DNA of 64,000 bases, taken from the NCBI RefSeq assembly GCF_003259615.1, contig NZ_QLLR01000011.1, forward strand, positions 62,001-126,000. Direction: 5' to 3'. The DNA is from Pedobacter cryoconitis (GTDB lineage: Bacteria; Bacteroidota; Bacteroidia; Sphingobacteriales; Sphingobacteriaceae). Positions 35,201-41,778 of this stretch are shown piece by piece. Under the pieces are notes generated by a model that did no database searches, was not told the origin of the DNA, and worked only from the letters and a program-made list of their open reading frames with translations. Positions within the stretch are counted from its first letter, which is position 1, and each line of letters opens with the position of its first letter. Both the position numbers and the translations under genes were made by a program.

Positions 35201-35666
35201 TGTTGATGACCTGCATCGCCTCTACATTGACCTGATCAATTAAAGTATCAGCACCGTTCTTGATAAAGAAAGACTCTGTAACTACCATATCCAGCTGTTT
35301 GATATGATCTTTTAAATCAGTCAGCGACTGCGGGTCCCAGTTCACATAAAAACCAGCATTGATCCTGGCTTTGTTATTCGGGTGTTTAAGCCTGTTCAAC
35401 TTTTGATGCTCCTGTATATGAAGCAGCTTCTTTTTAGAAATTTTGAAATCTGAATACGTTTTTGATTTCTTGATCTGCTCAATCTGTTTCTTGCTTAAAG
35501 TAGCCGTACTATTGATAATGGGCAAATTCGGATAATGATTAGATAGCAGCGTATAAGCTACACAAGCAGATGCAATAATAAACACAATAAAGAGCATCCT
35601 GGTGACCCATTGAAAAGTTATCCATCTGCTTTTCTTTGAGGTTTGAAAAATTTGTTTTCCGGGCAT
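32268..35666 (-). CDS. Three-domain GH18-like / NodB polysaccharide deacetylase / GT2 glycosyltransferase
   Basis: An 1132-residue membrane protein with three catalytic modules. After a membrane helix (about residues 20-42) comes a GH18-like domain (about 100-420), with HGVNIDFEEI carrying the catalytic Glu. A NodB deacetylase follows (about 485-690): VLTFDDGPDPVYT, the zinc motif NHTFFHPD, FRPPFNAD and LLLHDAGG. A second helix then leads to a processive GT2 domain (about 755-1000): IIIPAYNEE, FVDDGSSDR, CIDADTQ, LAEDCDLTMR and QRLRWSFG, closing with several helices. The modules match the work needed for a partly deacetylated poly-N-acetylglucosamine: synthesis, deacetylation and trimming. 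All catalytic motifs look intact. No separate export gene is adjacent. Confidence 0.9.
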   Translation of the reverse strand: MPGKQIFQTSKKSRWITFQWVTRMLFIVFIIASACVAYTLLSNHYPNLPIINSTATLSKKQIEQIKKSKTYSDFKISKKKLLHIQEHQKLNRLKHPNNKARINAGFYVNWDPQSLTDLKDHIKQLDMVVTESFFIKNGADTLIDQVNVEAMQVINKHKKVAIAMVSNFSKDSFDGNAIHKLLQNKPLQNRFIANLIKSLKKYGFHGVNIDFEEIKEKSDAPLAEFQKNLYDKLHAQNLIVTQDISPENDDYNLQILSMYNDYIFIMAYDQHSESSNAGDISHQQWVEEQLDKICEKISSEKVILALACYGYDWPDQDVGKNVTYQQAIANASRYGGKIKYNPISANLNYSYTDESGLHHQVFFTDAATNFNLIRKADDWDVAGIAIWRMGAEDPRLWSFISKDLSIDSVRKSGVDIKRLTHIGLNDRIDYSGEGEILDLVSVPKQGKIDVKLDTQNFVIADQTYVDLPTKYTIRRYGHAEKKIVLTFDDGPDPVYTPQIIDILQKEKVPGSFFVVGIMAEQNMGLLLKEFNLGYEIGNHTFFHPDMSKVGPERVNFELNATRKLIESVTGHSTILFRPPFNADAEPSTSAEILPVAQSRDQNYINIGESIDPQDWRPGITADEIFAAVVKYQDNGNVLLLHDAGGNRAATVAALPRIIKYFKDKGYEFVTIGNLIGKKKDELMPPVNAGGNGFITSGNTLFLNVFSYGTLILNYVFIMAIILAMLRSIFIAILAVKQKMAGKKDSLLLLKDPAMKVSIIIPAYNEEVTVVQTLNSLLKTTYPNAEFIFVDDGSSDRTVELVKEHFSHLENIKIYTKPNGGKASALNFGIALAEADFVICIDADTQLKTDAITELMRYFYDEDIAAVAGTVKVGNKINLITNWQSIEYITAQNMDRRAFDILNTITVVPGAIGAFRKQVIQEVGGFTTDTLAEDCDLTMRILRAGYVVKNCDTAIAYTEAPETVDMLLKQRLRWSFGVMQSFWKNRKTLLNKKYGYFGMVGMPNILIYQIILPLFSPLADFFMVLSIITGLFSLSSVNSLTLEGMGSLLSLDNGFGQVFFFYCVFILVDLFFAGIAFRMEKESYKKLIYIIPQRFYWRQLMYLVLFRSVRKALKGELEGWGVLKRTGNVKEQS

Positions 35667-35838
35667 TTGAGAAATAAATAATTATTATTCAAGATAAAAC
35701 TATAGCCACTCCCTGCTTGAGGCATGGGAAAATATTGAGTGCGCCATAATTAAAAAAATCCTAATATTGGTCAAATATAAGGAGAATTTGACAAAAAAAC
35801 CGGAGATAATAGGGAGATTTACCGAACCAGAATTAACG

Positions 35839-36942
35839 ATGTCAGATCCAGCAGAAAAAACGCTTCAGCGAAAAATAATTCACATAGATATGGACGCATT
35901 TTATGCGACTGTAGAACAGCGTGATTTCCCCGAATACAGAGGTAAACCTATTGTAGTCGGCGGTTCTCCTGATGGCCGTGGCGTGGTGGCGACAGCAAGT
36001 TATGAAGCGCGTGAATTTGGCATCCATTCAGCCATGTCCTCTCGCAAAGCCATACAGCTTTGCCCCCATGCGATATTCGTATATCCAAGGTTTGATGCCT
36101 ATAAAAGTGTATCAGTCAGCATCAGGGAGATATTCAGACGTTACACAGACTTGATTGAGCCACTTTCACTGGATGAAGCCTTTCTGGATGTCACTACCGA
36201 TAAATTGAACATTGGTTCTGCGCTGGAAATTGCCAAACAAATAAAAGATGCCATTAAAAATGAACTTAACCTTTCTGCCTCCGCAGGAGTTTCCAGCAAT
36301 AAATTTGTAGCCAAGATTGCTTCAGATATGAACAAGCCAGACGGACTGACCTTTATCGGCCCCTCTAAAATCAATACTTTCATGGAAAAGCTGCCTGTAG
36401 AAAAATTCTTCGGCGTAGGCAAAGTAACAGCAGATAAAATGAAGAAGATGGGCCTGTATAATGGAGCTGATCTTAAAAAACTATCCGAACAGGAGCTGAT
36501 CCGCAAATTCGGTAAAACAGGCAAATTCTATTATAAGATTGTCAGAGGGATTGATGAGCGCCCGGTACAACCCCATCGTTTAACCAAGTCGCTAAGTGTT
36601 GAAGATACTTTTGGGAAAGACCTGGATTCCAATGAAGAACTTGTTGCAGAGCTGGAGCTGATTGCCGAAAAAGTAGCGGAAAGACTAGAGAAAAGCAGGT
36701 TAAAAGGAAAAACACTGACACTGAAAATCAAGTTTGATGATTTTAAACAACTCACCAGGAACACCTCATTTCCTACGGGGGTAGCCGATTATGCCACGAT
36801 TATTACTGCAGCAAAAGAGCTGTTAATCAAAGTGGAGACGGACGACCGGAAAATCCGCCTGCTGGGTATCACAATCAGTAATTTCGGAACCACCATTAAC
36901 CCGGGTAAATTTACAGATCCTGATCAGCTGGAATTGTTCTAG
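35839..36942 (+). CDS. dinB: DNA polymerase IV (Y-family translesion polymerase)
   Basis: A 367-residue Y-family polymerase. The palm opens with IIHIDMDAFYATVEQRD (metal Asp), the second acidic motif is PLSLDEAFLDVT, and the helix-hairpin-helix thumb is in FFGVGKVTADKMKKMGLY. The little-finger domain ends in the short tail DPDQLELF, a plausible beta-clamp binding motif (Q-L-E-L-F). The start is taken at the ATG 35839; a TTG 72 bp upstream would add an unlikely basic extension. It copies past damaged bases at the cost of accuracy. The next gene is a gyrase-protection-like pentapeptide protein 62 bp on. Confidence 0.95.
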   Translation: MSDPAEKTLQRKIIHIDMDAFYATVEQRDFPEYRGKPIVVGGSPDGRGVVATASYEAREFGIHSAMSSRKAIQLCPHAIFVYPRFDAYKSVSVSIREIFRRYTDLIEPLSLDEAFLDVTTDKLNIGSALEIAKQIKDAIKNELNLSASAGVSSNKFVAKIASDMNKPDGLTFIGPSKINTFMEKLPVEKFFGVGKVTADKMKKMGLYNGADLKKLSEQELIRKFGKTGKFYYKIVRGIDERPVQPHRLTKSLSVEDTFGKDLDSNEELVAELELIAEKVAERLEKSRLKGKTLTLKIKFDDFKQLTRNTSFPTGVADYATIITAAKELLIKVETDDRKIRLLGITISNFGTTINPGKFTDPDQLELF

Positions 36943-37004
36943 CTTTCGCAGATTATGCTTTAATTTGCAAAATTATCATTCCATAAAAAGAGAAAACCAA
37001 TTGT

Positions 37005-37580
37005 ATGGCACAAATATTTGTAGAAGAAAAAACATTTGAGAAAATAGACTTTACTAAAAATCCATTGGAAAAAGGTGAATATGAATATTGTACTTTTAAA
37101 AAGTGTGATTTCTCCAATGCAGACCTTTCAGGTTTCGTCTTTTTGGAATGTGACTTTTCAGGCTGCAACCTGAGCCTGGCTAAACTGAATAAAACAGCTT
37201 TAAGAGGTATTAAATTCAAAGATAGTAAGCTCATGGGACTATCTTTTGATAGTTGCAATGAATTTGGACTGGAGCTTACCTTTAACAATTGCACTTTGGA
37301 TCATTGTTCTTTTTACCAGGTGAAACTTAAAAAAACAACCTTTAAAGACAACAGGATTCACCAGGCAGATTTCACAGAAGCCGACTTAAGCAGCTCTGTT
37401 TTTGACAACTGTGACCTGAGCAGAACAACATTTGAAAATACAATACTGGAAAAAGCGAATTTCACCAGTGCTTATAACTATACGCTTGATCCTGAACTAA
37501 ACAGAATCAAGAAGGCTAAGTTCTCCATGGCCGGAATATCCGGGCTTTTAGCGAAGTATGATATTGATATTAAAGAATAA
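37005..37580 (+). CDS. Pentapeptide-repeat protein, McbG/Qnr-like
   Basis: A 191-residue right-handed quadrilateral beta-helix protein. Pentapeptide repeats of the A(D/N)LXX type run through it, for example CDFSNADLSGFVFLECDFSG, ADFTEADLSSSVFDNCDLSR and EKANFTSA. The C-terminal LDPELNRIKKAKFSMAG followed by a LLAKYDIDI helix recalls the C-terminal cap of McbG and other gyrase-protecting proteins (McbG has a similar NPEINRI segment, from memory). Such proteins mimic DNA and protect gyrase from quinolones or microcin B17. It follows dinB on the same strand. The protective role is an inference from the shape of the sequence. Confidence 0.75.
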   Translation: MAQIFVEEKTFEKIDFTKNPLEKGEYEYCTFKKCDFSNADLSGFVFLECDFSGCNLSLAKLNKTALRGIKFKDSKLMGLSFDSCNEFGLELTFNNCTLDHCSFYQVKLKKTTFKDNRIHQADFTEADLSSSVFDNCDLSRTTFENTILEKANFTSAYNYTLDPELNRIKKAKFSMAGISGLLAKYDIDIKE

Positions 37581-37581
37581 A

Positions 37582-37616
37582 AATTCTGATAAAAGAGTCT
37601 ACTAATTCTGATAAAA
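37582..37616. repeat. Direct repeat of 13 bp, 22-bp period
   Basis: AATTCTGATAAAA occurs at 37582-37594 and again, identically, at 37604-37616, directly after the pentapeptide gene. It looks like a small tandem duplication in the gap between converging genes. Confidence 0.6.
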
Positions 37617-37632
37617 AGGAACCTGTAATTGA

Positions 37633-38805
37633 TTATGGTATGACCTCAAACAACATGAACTGGCTTTGCTCCTTCTGATTAAAGTTATTATCCGCTACAA
37701 AGATTATAGTCTGATGTCCGTTTGGCAACACAGGCCCTATAGTTGCCCCTTCAATATTGTCGATATAAATACCCAGGTCATCCATATTTAAAAGCATTTT
37801 CTTCTGAACAGGATGACTTGCCGGATTTTCTTTCAAAGACTTTGTATTGATCACGTTTGCTGCCCCTTTAAGCTCTGCAAGGAACACTTTAATAGTCGTA
37901 CCTTTTTGCCCGGTAGAATAAGAACGTTCAGTAACCAGCATGCGCTGGTTGCCCAGCCAAAGAATATCAGGAATACCATTCACATATTCCTCCCCTGGTT
38001 TTGATGTCGGCAAGGCCACAGGTTCCAGCTCATAAGCATATTGCCCGGTATTCTTTTTAGTCTTTAAATCAAACTGGTAAATTCTGACAAAGGCATTATT
38101 TCTGATCCCTACTTCCGCGCGCGGCCCATCCTGATACAAAGGTTCTTCCAAATTTACATATAGCGTGCTGAAATTATCCGCAAAAGTAAGTCCTTCTAAA
38201 ACACCGTTTCTTCTTGGCCCGCTTTCTGTACGCTGCATCCTCAGGTTATCGGGCAGCGGAATCGTATCTATATAACTTCCACTGGTAGATATAATATTGA
38301 TAGTCGGGTCAATCATTACAGTATCACCTGCTTTCATCACCCGGTCCCCCTCACTCGTCCAGTACAACTGCCTGGTTTTCCCGTTATAACGCATAGCCTC
38401 CGGATCTGTAGTCCGGGTAGCACCTTTGCTCAATTTAGGATAGGCCGTGCCATCTTGCTGATAAAGAGTATTTACAGCTATCATATTAACACTATTAATC
38501 CCGGCAGCAGATAACGCAATTTTCGCTGTATAAAACCTGGCCGGGTTAATAGCCGACCGATCATCACTGATCAGGTAATAAACCTGCTTTACAGGGTCAA
38601 AATCTATAGCCGACAAACCACCAACGGTAGTTCCTTTAAATTGCTGGTTATGCGGCAAAACATAAGTATTGATATATTTCAGGCTGCTAACAGAAGCGAT
38701 CTCCTGTTGCTGAGGGCTTACATTTTTATGCACTGCACAACCACCTAAAGTTAAGGCAATCAGTAAGCTAAAGGCTATTTTGGAATAGGTATCACGTTTT
38801 GCCAT
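37633..38805 (-). CDS. Esterase-like-activity-of-phytase family lipoprotein
   Basis: A 390-residue lipoprotein: the signal KIAFSLLIALTLGGC ends in a lipobox Cys. The remainder matches the phytase-like esterase family: VGGLSAIDFDPVKQVYYLIS, then SDDRSAINPARFY, DPEAMRYNGKTRQLYWTSEG, NGVLEGLTFADNFSTLYVNL and NIEGATIGPVLPNGHQTIIF. It is a beta-propeller-type fold. Members are annotated with esterase or phytase activity on weak evidence. It lies close to, but outside, the phytase operon starting at 48296, being separated by an astacin gene and two terminators. It has its own hairpin upstream (38819-38840). Confidence 0.82.
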   Translation of the reverse strand: MAKRDTYSKIAFSLLIALTLGGCAVHKNVSPQQQEIASVSSLKYINTYVLPHNQQFKGTTVGGLSAIDFDPVKQVYYLISDDRSAINPARFYTAKIALSAAGINSVNMIAVNTLYQQDGTAYPKLSKGATRTTDPEAMRYNGKTRQLYWTSEGDRVMKAGDTVMIDPTINIISTSGSYIDTIPLPDNLRMQRTESGPRRNGVLEGLTFADNFSTLYVNLEEPLYQDGPRAEVGIRNNAFVRIYQFDLKTKKNTGQYAYELEPVALPTSKPGEEYVNGIPDILWLGNQRMLVTERSYSTGQKGTTIKVFLAELKGAANVINTKSLKENPASHPVQKKMLLNMDDLGIYIDNIEGATIGPVLPNGHQTIIFVADNNFNQKEQSQFMLFEVIP

Positions 38806-38818
38806 AAAAACTGAATAG

Positions 38819-38840
38819 CTGGAAATTTTATTGTTTCCAG
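38819..38840. promoter_or_regulatory. Small inverted repeat in front of the phytase-like gene
   Basis: Arms CTGGAAA (38819-38825) and TTTCCAG (38834-38840) pair around an 8-base loop, 13 bp upstream of the ATG at 38805. Could be an operator or a leader hairpin. Confidence 0.35.
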
Positions 38841-38873
38841 TAAAACGCTGCTAATATACGGTGAGAACTAAAT

Positions 38874-38908
38874 AAAAAAGGATGCTTATCAAATAAGCAC
38901 CCTTTTTT
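38874..38908 (-). terminator. Terminator of the astacin-like gene
   Basis: A 16-position stem with one mismatch (38874-38889 with 38893-38908; TGCTTAT pairs with ATAAGCA, flanked by A and T runs), 3-base loop, just downstream of the minus-strand stop at 38942. Confidence 0.85.
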
Positions 38909-38941
38909 AAAAATAACAATTAATTGATTAACTCATACTTA

Positions 38942-39733
38942 TTAGCCCCTTCCTGGATAGTAAGTCTTCATATATAACACATCTTTTGCAGAGATAGTCG
39001 TGTTATTAGCTGCAATAGTTGTATTGTTTGTGGTAAAACGGGCTTCAACCGGATAGTGCATAATTGACGAAGAATCATAAGCTGTGTAATTTAAGCCTGT
39101 TCTTGATTCTACCGCTAATACATTGAAATCCACGTCTGCTTTAGACCAGTTATTAGGAGGTCCCATGTAATAAGCATATACCGCCTGCGTATTCCATGGA
39201 ATATTAGCATCGGGGTGAGACTGCTCATGGTTAAGCCCTAAAGCGTGACCAAACTCATGGGTAACTGTTCTTCTGAATTCAGTGTCACTGGTATTGTCAT
39301 TAAACCAGCCATAGTTCATTGAAGGGGAATAGTTTTTAGATACCTTGCCTACATAAGACCAGGAACCGTCATTGGCAAAAGCAACTTTAATATCAGCTGC
39401 GGCATTGTCTGCAACAAACGAAAAAGTAACATTTGCAGAAGTTTCCCAGCTTTTGGCATACTGCTTAACTTTACTGCGGACATAAGTTGATCCCCCAATA
39501 AATTTCACTTTAATGGTGCTTCCATTTGTCCAAAGCTGGTTTGCGGGGCCATTCGCTTCCGTTTGCGGACCAGTGCGCACCGGCACTTTCATCTGGCAGC
39601 TAAAATCTGTGTGTAAGCCTGTTTCCTGAACTTTTTGATCGTTCTCAACCGGCGCTGAATTCTCTGCATTTTTCTTACAGCTAGTCAGGCAGAACAGTAC
39701 CGCAGTACTGATCAGTAAAAATTTGTTTTTCAT
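38942..39733 (-). CDS. Astacin-like (M12A) zinc metalloprotease lipoprotein
   Basis: A 263-residue exported metalloprotease. The signal MKNKFLLISTAVLFCLTSC ends in a lipobox Cys. The catalytic zinc motif is TVTHEFGHALGLNHEQSHPD (HExxHxxGxxH), and the Met-turn is SSIMHYPVEA, both typical of the metzincin/astacin group. The short N-terminal linker acts as a spacer or pro-region. It would degrade proteins or activate a surface substrate. It ends with MKTYYPGRG, and a similar short tail, NYYPGRS plus a stop, lies 180 bp upstream at 39915-39938, possibly the remains of a second copy. Confidence 0.9.
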   Translation of the reverse strand: MKNKFLLISTAVLFCLTSCKKNAENSAPVENDQKVQETGLHTDFSCQMKVPVRTGPQTEANGPANQLWTNGSTIKVKFIGGSTYVRSKVKQYAKSWETSANVTFSFVADNAAADIKVAFANDGSWSYVGKVSKNYSPSMNYGWFNDNTSDTEFRRTVTHEFGHALGLNHEQSHPDANIPWNTQAVYAYYMGPPNNWSKADVDFNVLAVESRTGLNYTAYDSSSIMHYPVEARFTTNNTTIAANNTTISAKDVLYMKTYYPGRG

Positions 39734-39858
39734 GGTAATAGATTTAGTTGTATAGGTATCAGCAATTTATGAATATTATTTTTATTACAAAACAATATTT
39801 GAAATTTCTCTCAATATTTTGTTCAGAATTAAATTGTTCTGTAATATTTAGAAAAAAA

Positions 39859-39886
39859 AGTGGCGCTCAATTGATTAAGCGCCACT
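39859..39886 (-). terminator. Terminator at the end of the phytase operon
   Basis: Arms AGTGGCGCT (39859-39867) and AGCGCCACT (39878-39886) pair over 9 bp; on the minus strand the stem is followed by eight T. It closes the transcript of the peroxidase gene, or originally of the lost gene whose tail lies at 39915-39938. Confidence 0.88.
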
Positions 39887-39914
39887 CTTAAGAATAAGGG
39901 ATGTTATTTATTAA

Positions 39915-39938
39915 TTAACTTCTTCCAGGGTAGTAATT
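39915..39938 (-). pseudogene. Possible tail of a lost astacin-like gene
   Basis: Minus-strand codons read NYYPGRS then TAA, and a stop (39939-39941) immediately precedes them. The neighbour astacin gene ends TYYPGRG then TAA. The fragment sits between the peroxidase stop (39955) and a terminator, where the end of a gene would be expected. Only seven residues match, so this is tentative. Confidence 0.25.
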
Positions 39939-39954
39939 CTAAAATTAGATATGA

Positions 39955-41778
39955 TTACAGCTTATCCGTTAATGATTTCAAAAAAGAAACGAGGTCTTGT
40001 TTTTCTATTTCCGTCAGGTTCAGTGGCTTAGAAGACAGCGTTTGTCCGGGCAAGTCCATTCCCAAGCCTGCTCCACCACCCTTATTGTAAAAATCAACTA
40101 CCTGGTCTAAATCCTGAAACACCCCATTGTGCATATAAGGAGCGGTCTTTTCAACATTGCGGACCGTAGGTGTTTTAAATGCGGCCTGGTAATAACTAAT
40201 GGGAAAAAAGTTATACCTGCCCCGATCATGGTCTTGCTTAGGGTGCTGAAAGTCTGCATTTTCAGGAGTACCCAGTATTTCGTACTCCGTTAATTTATAA
40301 TACGGAGGGATCAGTCCGTTAAAAAGTGGTGCAAAATGACAGCTTCCGCATTGCCCTTTCCCCATAAACAGATTAAAGCCTTTCAATTGACTGGCATTCA
40401 TAGCCTTGTGATCTCCACTGATATACCTGTCAAAAGCAGAATTAAAAGGCGCAAGGCTTTGCACATAGGCCGCTAATGCAAATGCTATCGCATCCATAGT
40501 AACTGTATTTTCTTTAGACAACAGCAGCAAATCTTTAAAATCACGCCGATAAGTTACTGACTGACTGACCCTTTCTACAATTACCTGATGTGATCCATTC
40601 ATTTCCTGCGGATTAGCAATAACTGCTTTAATCTGATCTTTTAAGCTTTTAACACGACCATCCCAAAACTGGCTATATTGAAAACCTGCATACAATAAGG
40701 TTGGCGCGTTTCGGGAAACATTACTTTTACCGTCAAATGCCATACTGGTTTTAAAAGGCTCGCTAAAATATTGGTTAGGATGGTGGCAACTCGCACAGTT
40801 TCGCTTCAGATTTCCTGACAACGCTTTTTCCAGAAAGAGCTTTTTTCCAAGAGCTGCAATTTTAGTATTTGTTTTTACTGCCTCAGGAAATACAGTTATT
40901 GGGATGGCAACCGGACTAAAAATGTTTTTGGCGTTGTAATTCAGGGCACTTTGCGTATTCAGGTCAGCCTTTGAAAAACTGATAAAGCCGGATAGCTGTT
41001 CTTGTAAAGGTAAAGCGTAGCTGGTTAGAAATCCCATCCGGTCAAAACTATCAAAATCAGGATGTTGATAGAGGTAAGCTGTCGTCCTGTCCAGACTTTG
41101 GATAAGGGAAGCTGATCCCGGGCCTGCCTGTTTCAACAAAGGTAATATGGCTTTTTGAATAGCCCGGATACTATGTTCAGCTTCTGCTATCCCACTTTTT
41201 AATTCGGGCGCATCATATCCAGTAATACTTAAGGTTATAACTCTAATCAGCTCTAAACGTACACTTTCCAATATCTGAGAATCTGTCGCGGTAAAACTAT
41301 AAAGTAAGGAAGGCAAGTCTGAAGCTGAGCTTACCAGTAACTCTGCCTGTGCCATTAATTCTTTTTGATGAGTTGCAGGTTGCGTATCGAATAATAGCGC
41401 CTCTATCACCTGGAATCCGGAAGGCTCCTGGTATTCCATATAAGGTTCCTCGACCTCTACTTTTGCGGGTTTATTGTAAATCAATGAAGAACTCTGGAAA
41501 AAGTAGTCCAGGAAAAATGCAATTCTTTTATAGGCTAAACGGCTGTTTTTTAAGGCCTTTTTAGCCACGATGAGACTTTGAGGGCTTTCATTCAATGCTG
41601 CGATTGCGCTTTGCAGCTCATTCGTGCTTTGCGAAAACAGCTTGAAATTAACTTTAATGTCTGCCACCAAAGGAGTTAATCCCTTACTGTCTGTTGATTT
41701 CGCTAAACCTAAAACAACAGACAGACAGGTGATCAATAATAAAAACTGGATAATAAGCTTCAGTTTATTTCGGTACAT
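39955..41778 (-). CDS. Fusion of imelysin-like helical domain and di-heme cytochrome c peroxidase
   Basis: A 607-residue exported protein. After a signal peptide (KLKLIIQFLLLITCLSVVLG), residues of about 30-270 form an all-helical region with RIAFFLDYFF and PSGFQVIEALLF, resembling the imelysin/EfeO four-helix fold. Residues of about 290-607 are a MauG/CcpA-type di-heme peroxidase with two heme motifs, CASCHH (about 327) and CGSCHF (about 477), and a distal YMHNGVF. The start is set at the ATG 41778, which overlaps the upstream phosphatase stop by 14 bp and leads directly into the signal peptide. Last gene of the phytase operon; a role in oxidising or taking up iron released from phytate is attractive but unproven. 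Confidence 0.82.
   Translation of the reverse strand: MYRNKLKLIIQFLLLITCLSVVLGLAKSTDSKGLTPLVADIKVNFKLFSQSTNELQSAIAALNESPQSLIVAKKALKNSRLAYKRIAFFLDYFFQSSSLIYNKPAKVEVEEPYMEYQEPSGFQVIEALLFDTQPATHQKELMAQAELLVSSASDLPSLLYSFTATDSQILESVRLELIRVITLSITGYDAPELKSGIAEAEHSIRAIQKAILPLLKQAGPGSASLIQSLDRTTAYLYQHPDFDSFDRMGFLTSYALPLQEQLSGFISFSKADLNTQSALNYNAKNIFSPVAIPITVFPEAVKTNTKIAALGKKLFLEKALSGNLKRNCASCHHPNQYFSEPFKTSMAFDGKSNVSRNAPTLLYAGFQYSQFWDGRVKSLKDQIKAVIANPQEMNGSHQVIVERVSQSVTYRRDFKDLLLLSKENTVTMDAIAFALAAYVQSLAPFNSAFDRYISGDHKAMNASQLKGFNLFMGKGQCGSCHFAPLFNGLIPPYYKLTEYEILGTPENADFQHPKQDHDRGRYNFFPISYYQAAFKTPTVRNVEKTAPYMHNGVFQDLDQVVDFYNKGGGAGLGMDLPGQTLSSKPLNLTEIEKQDLVSFLKSLTDKL

Noticed and set aside
35767..35838. 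TTG start for dinB adding 24 residues
   Set aside because: The extension is basic and not part of the polymerase fold; the ATG at 35839 is close to the conserved IIHIDMDAFY motif.
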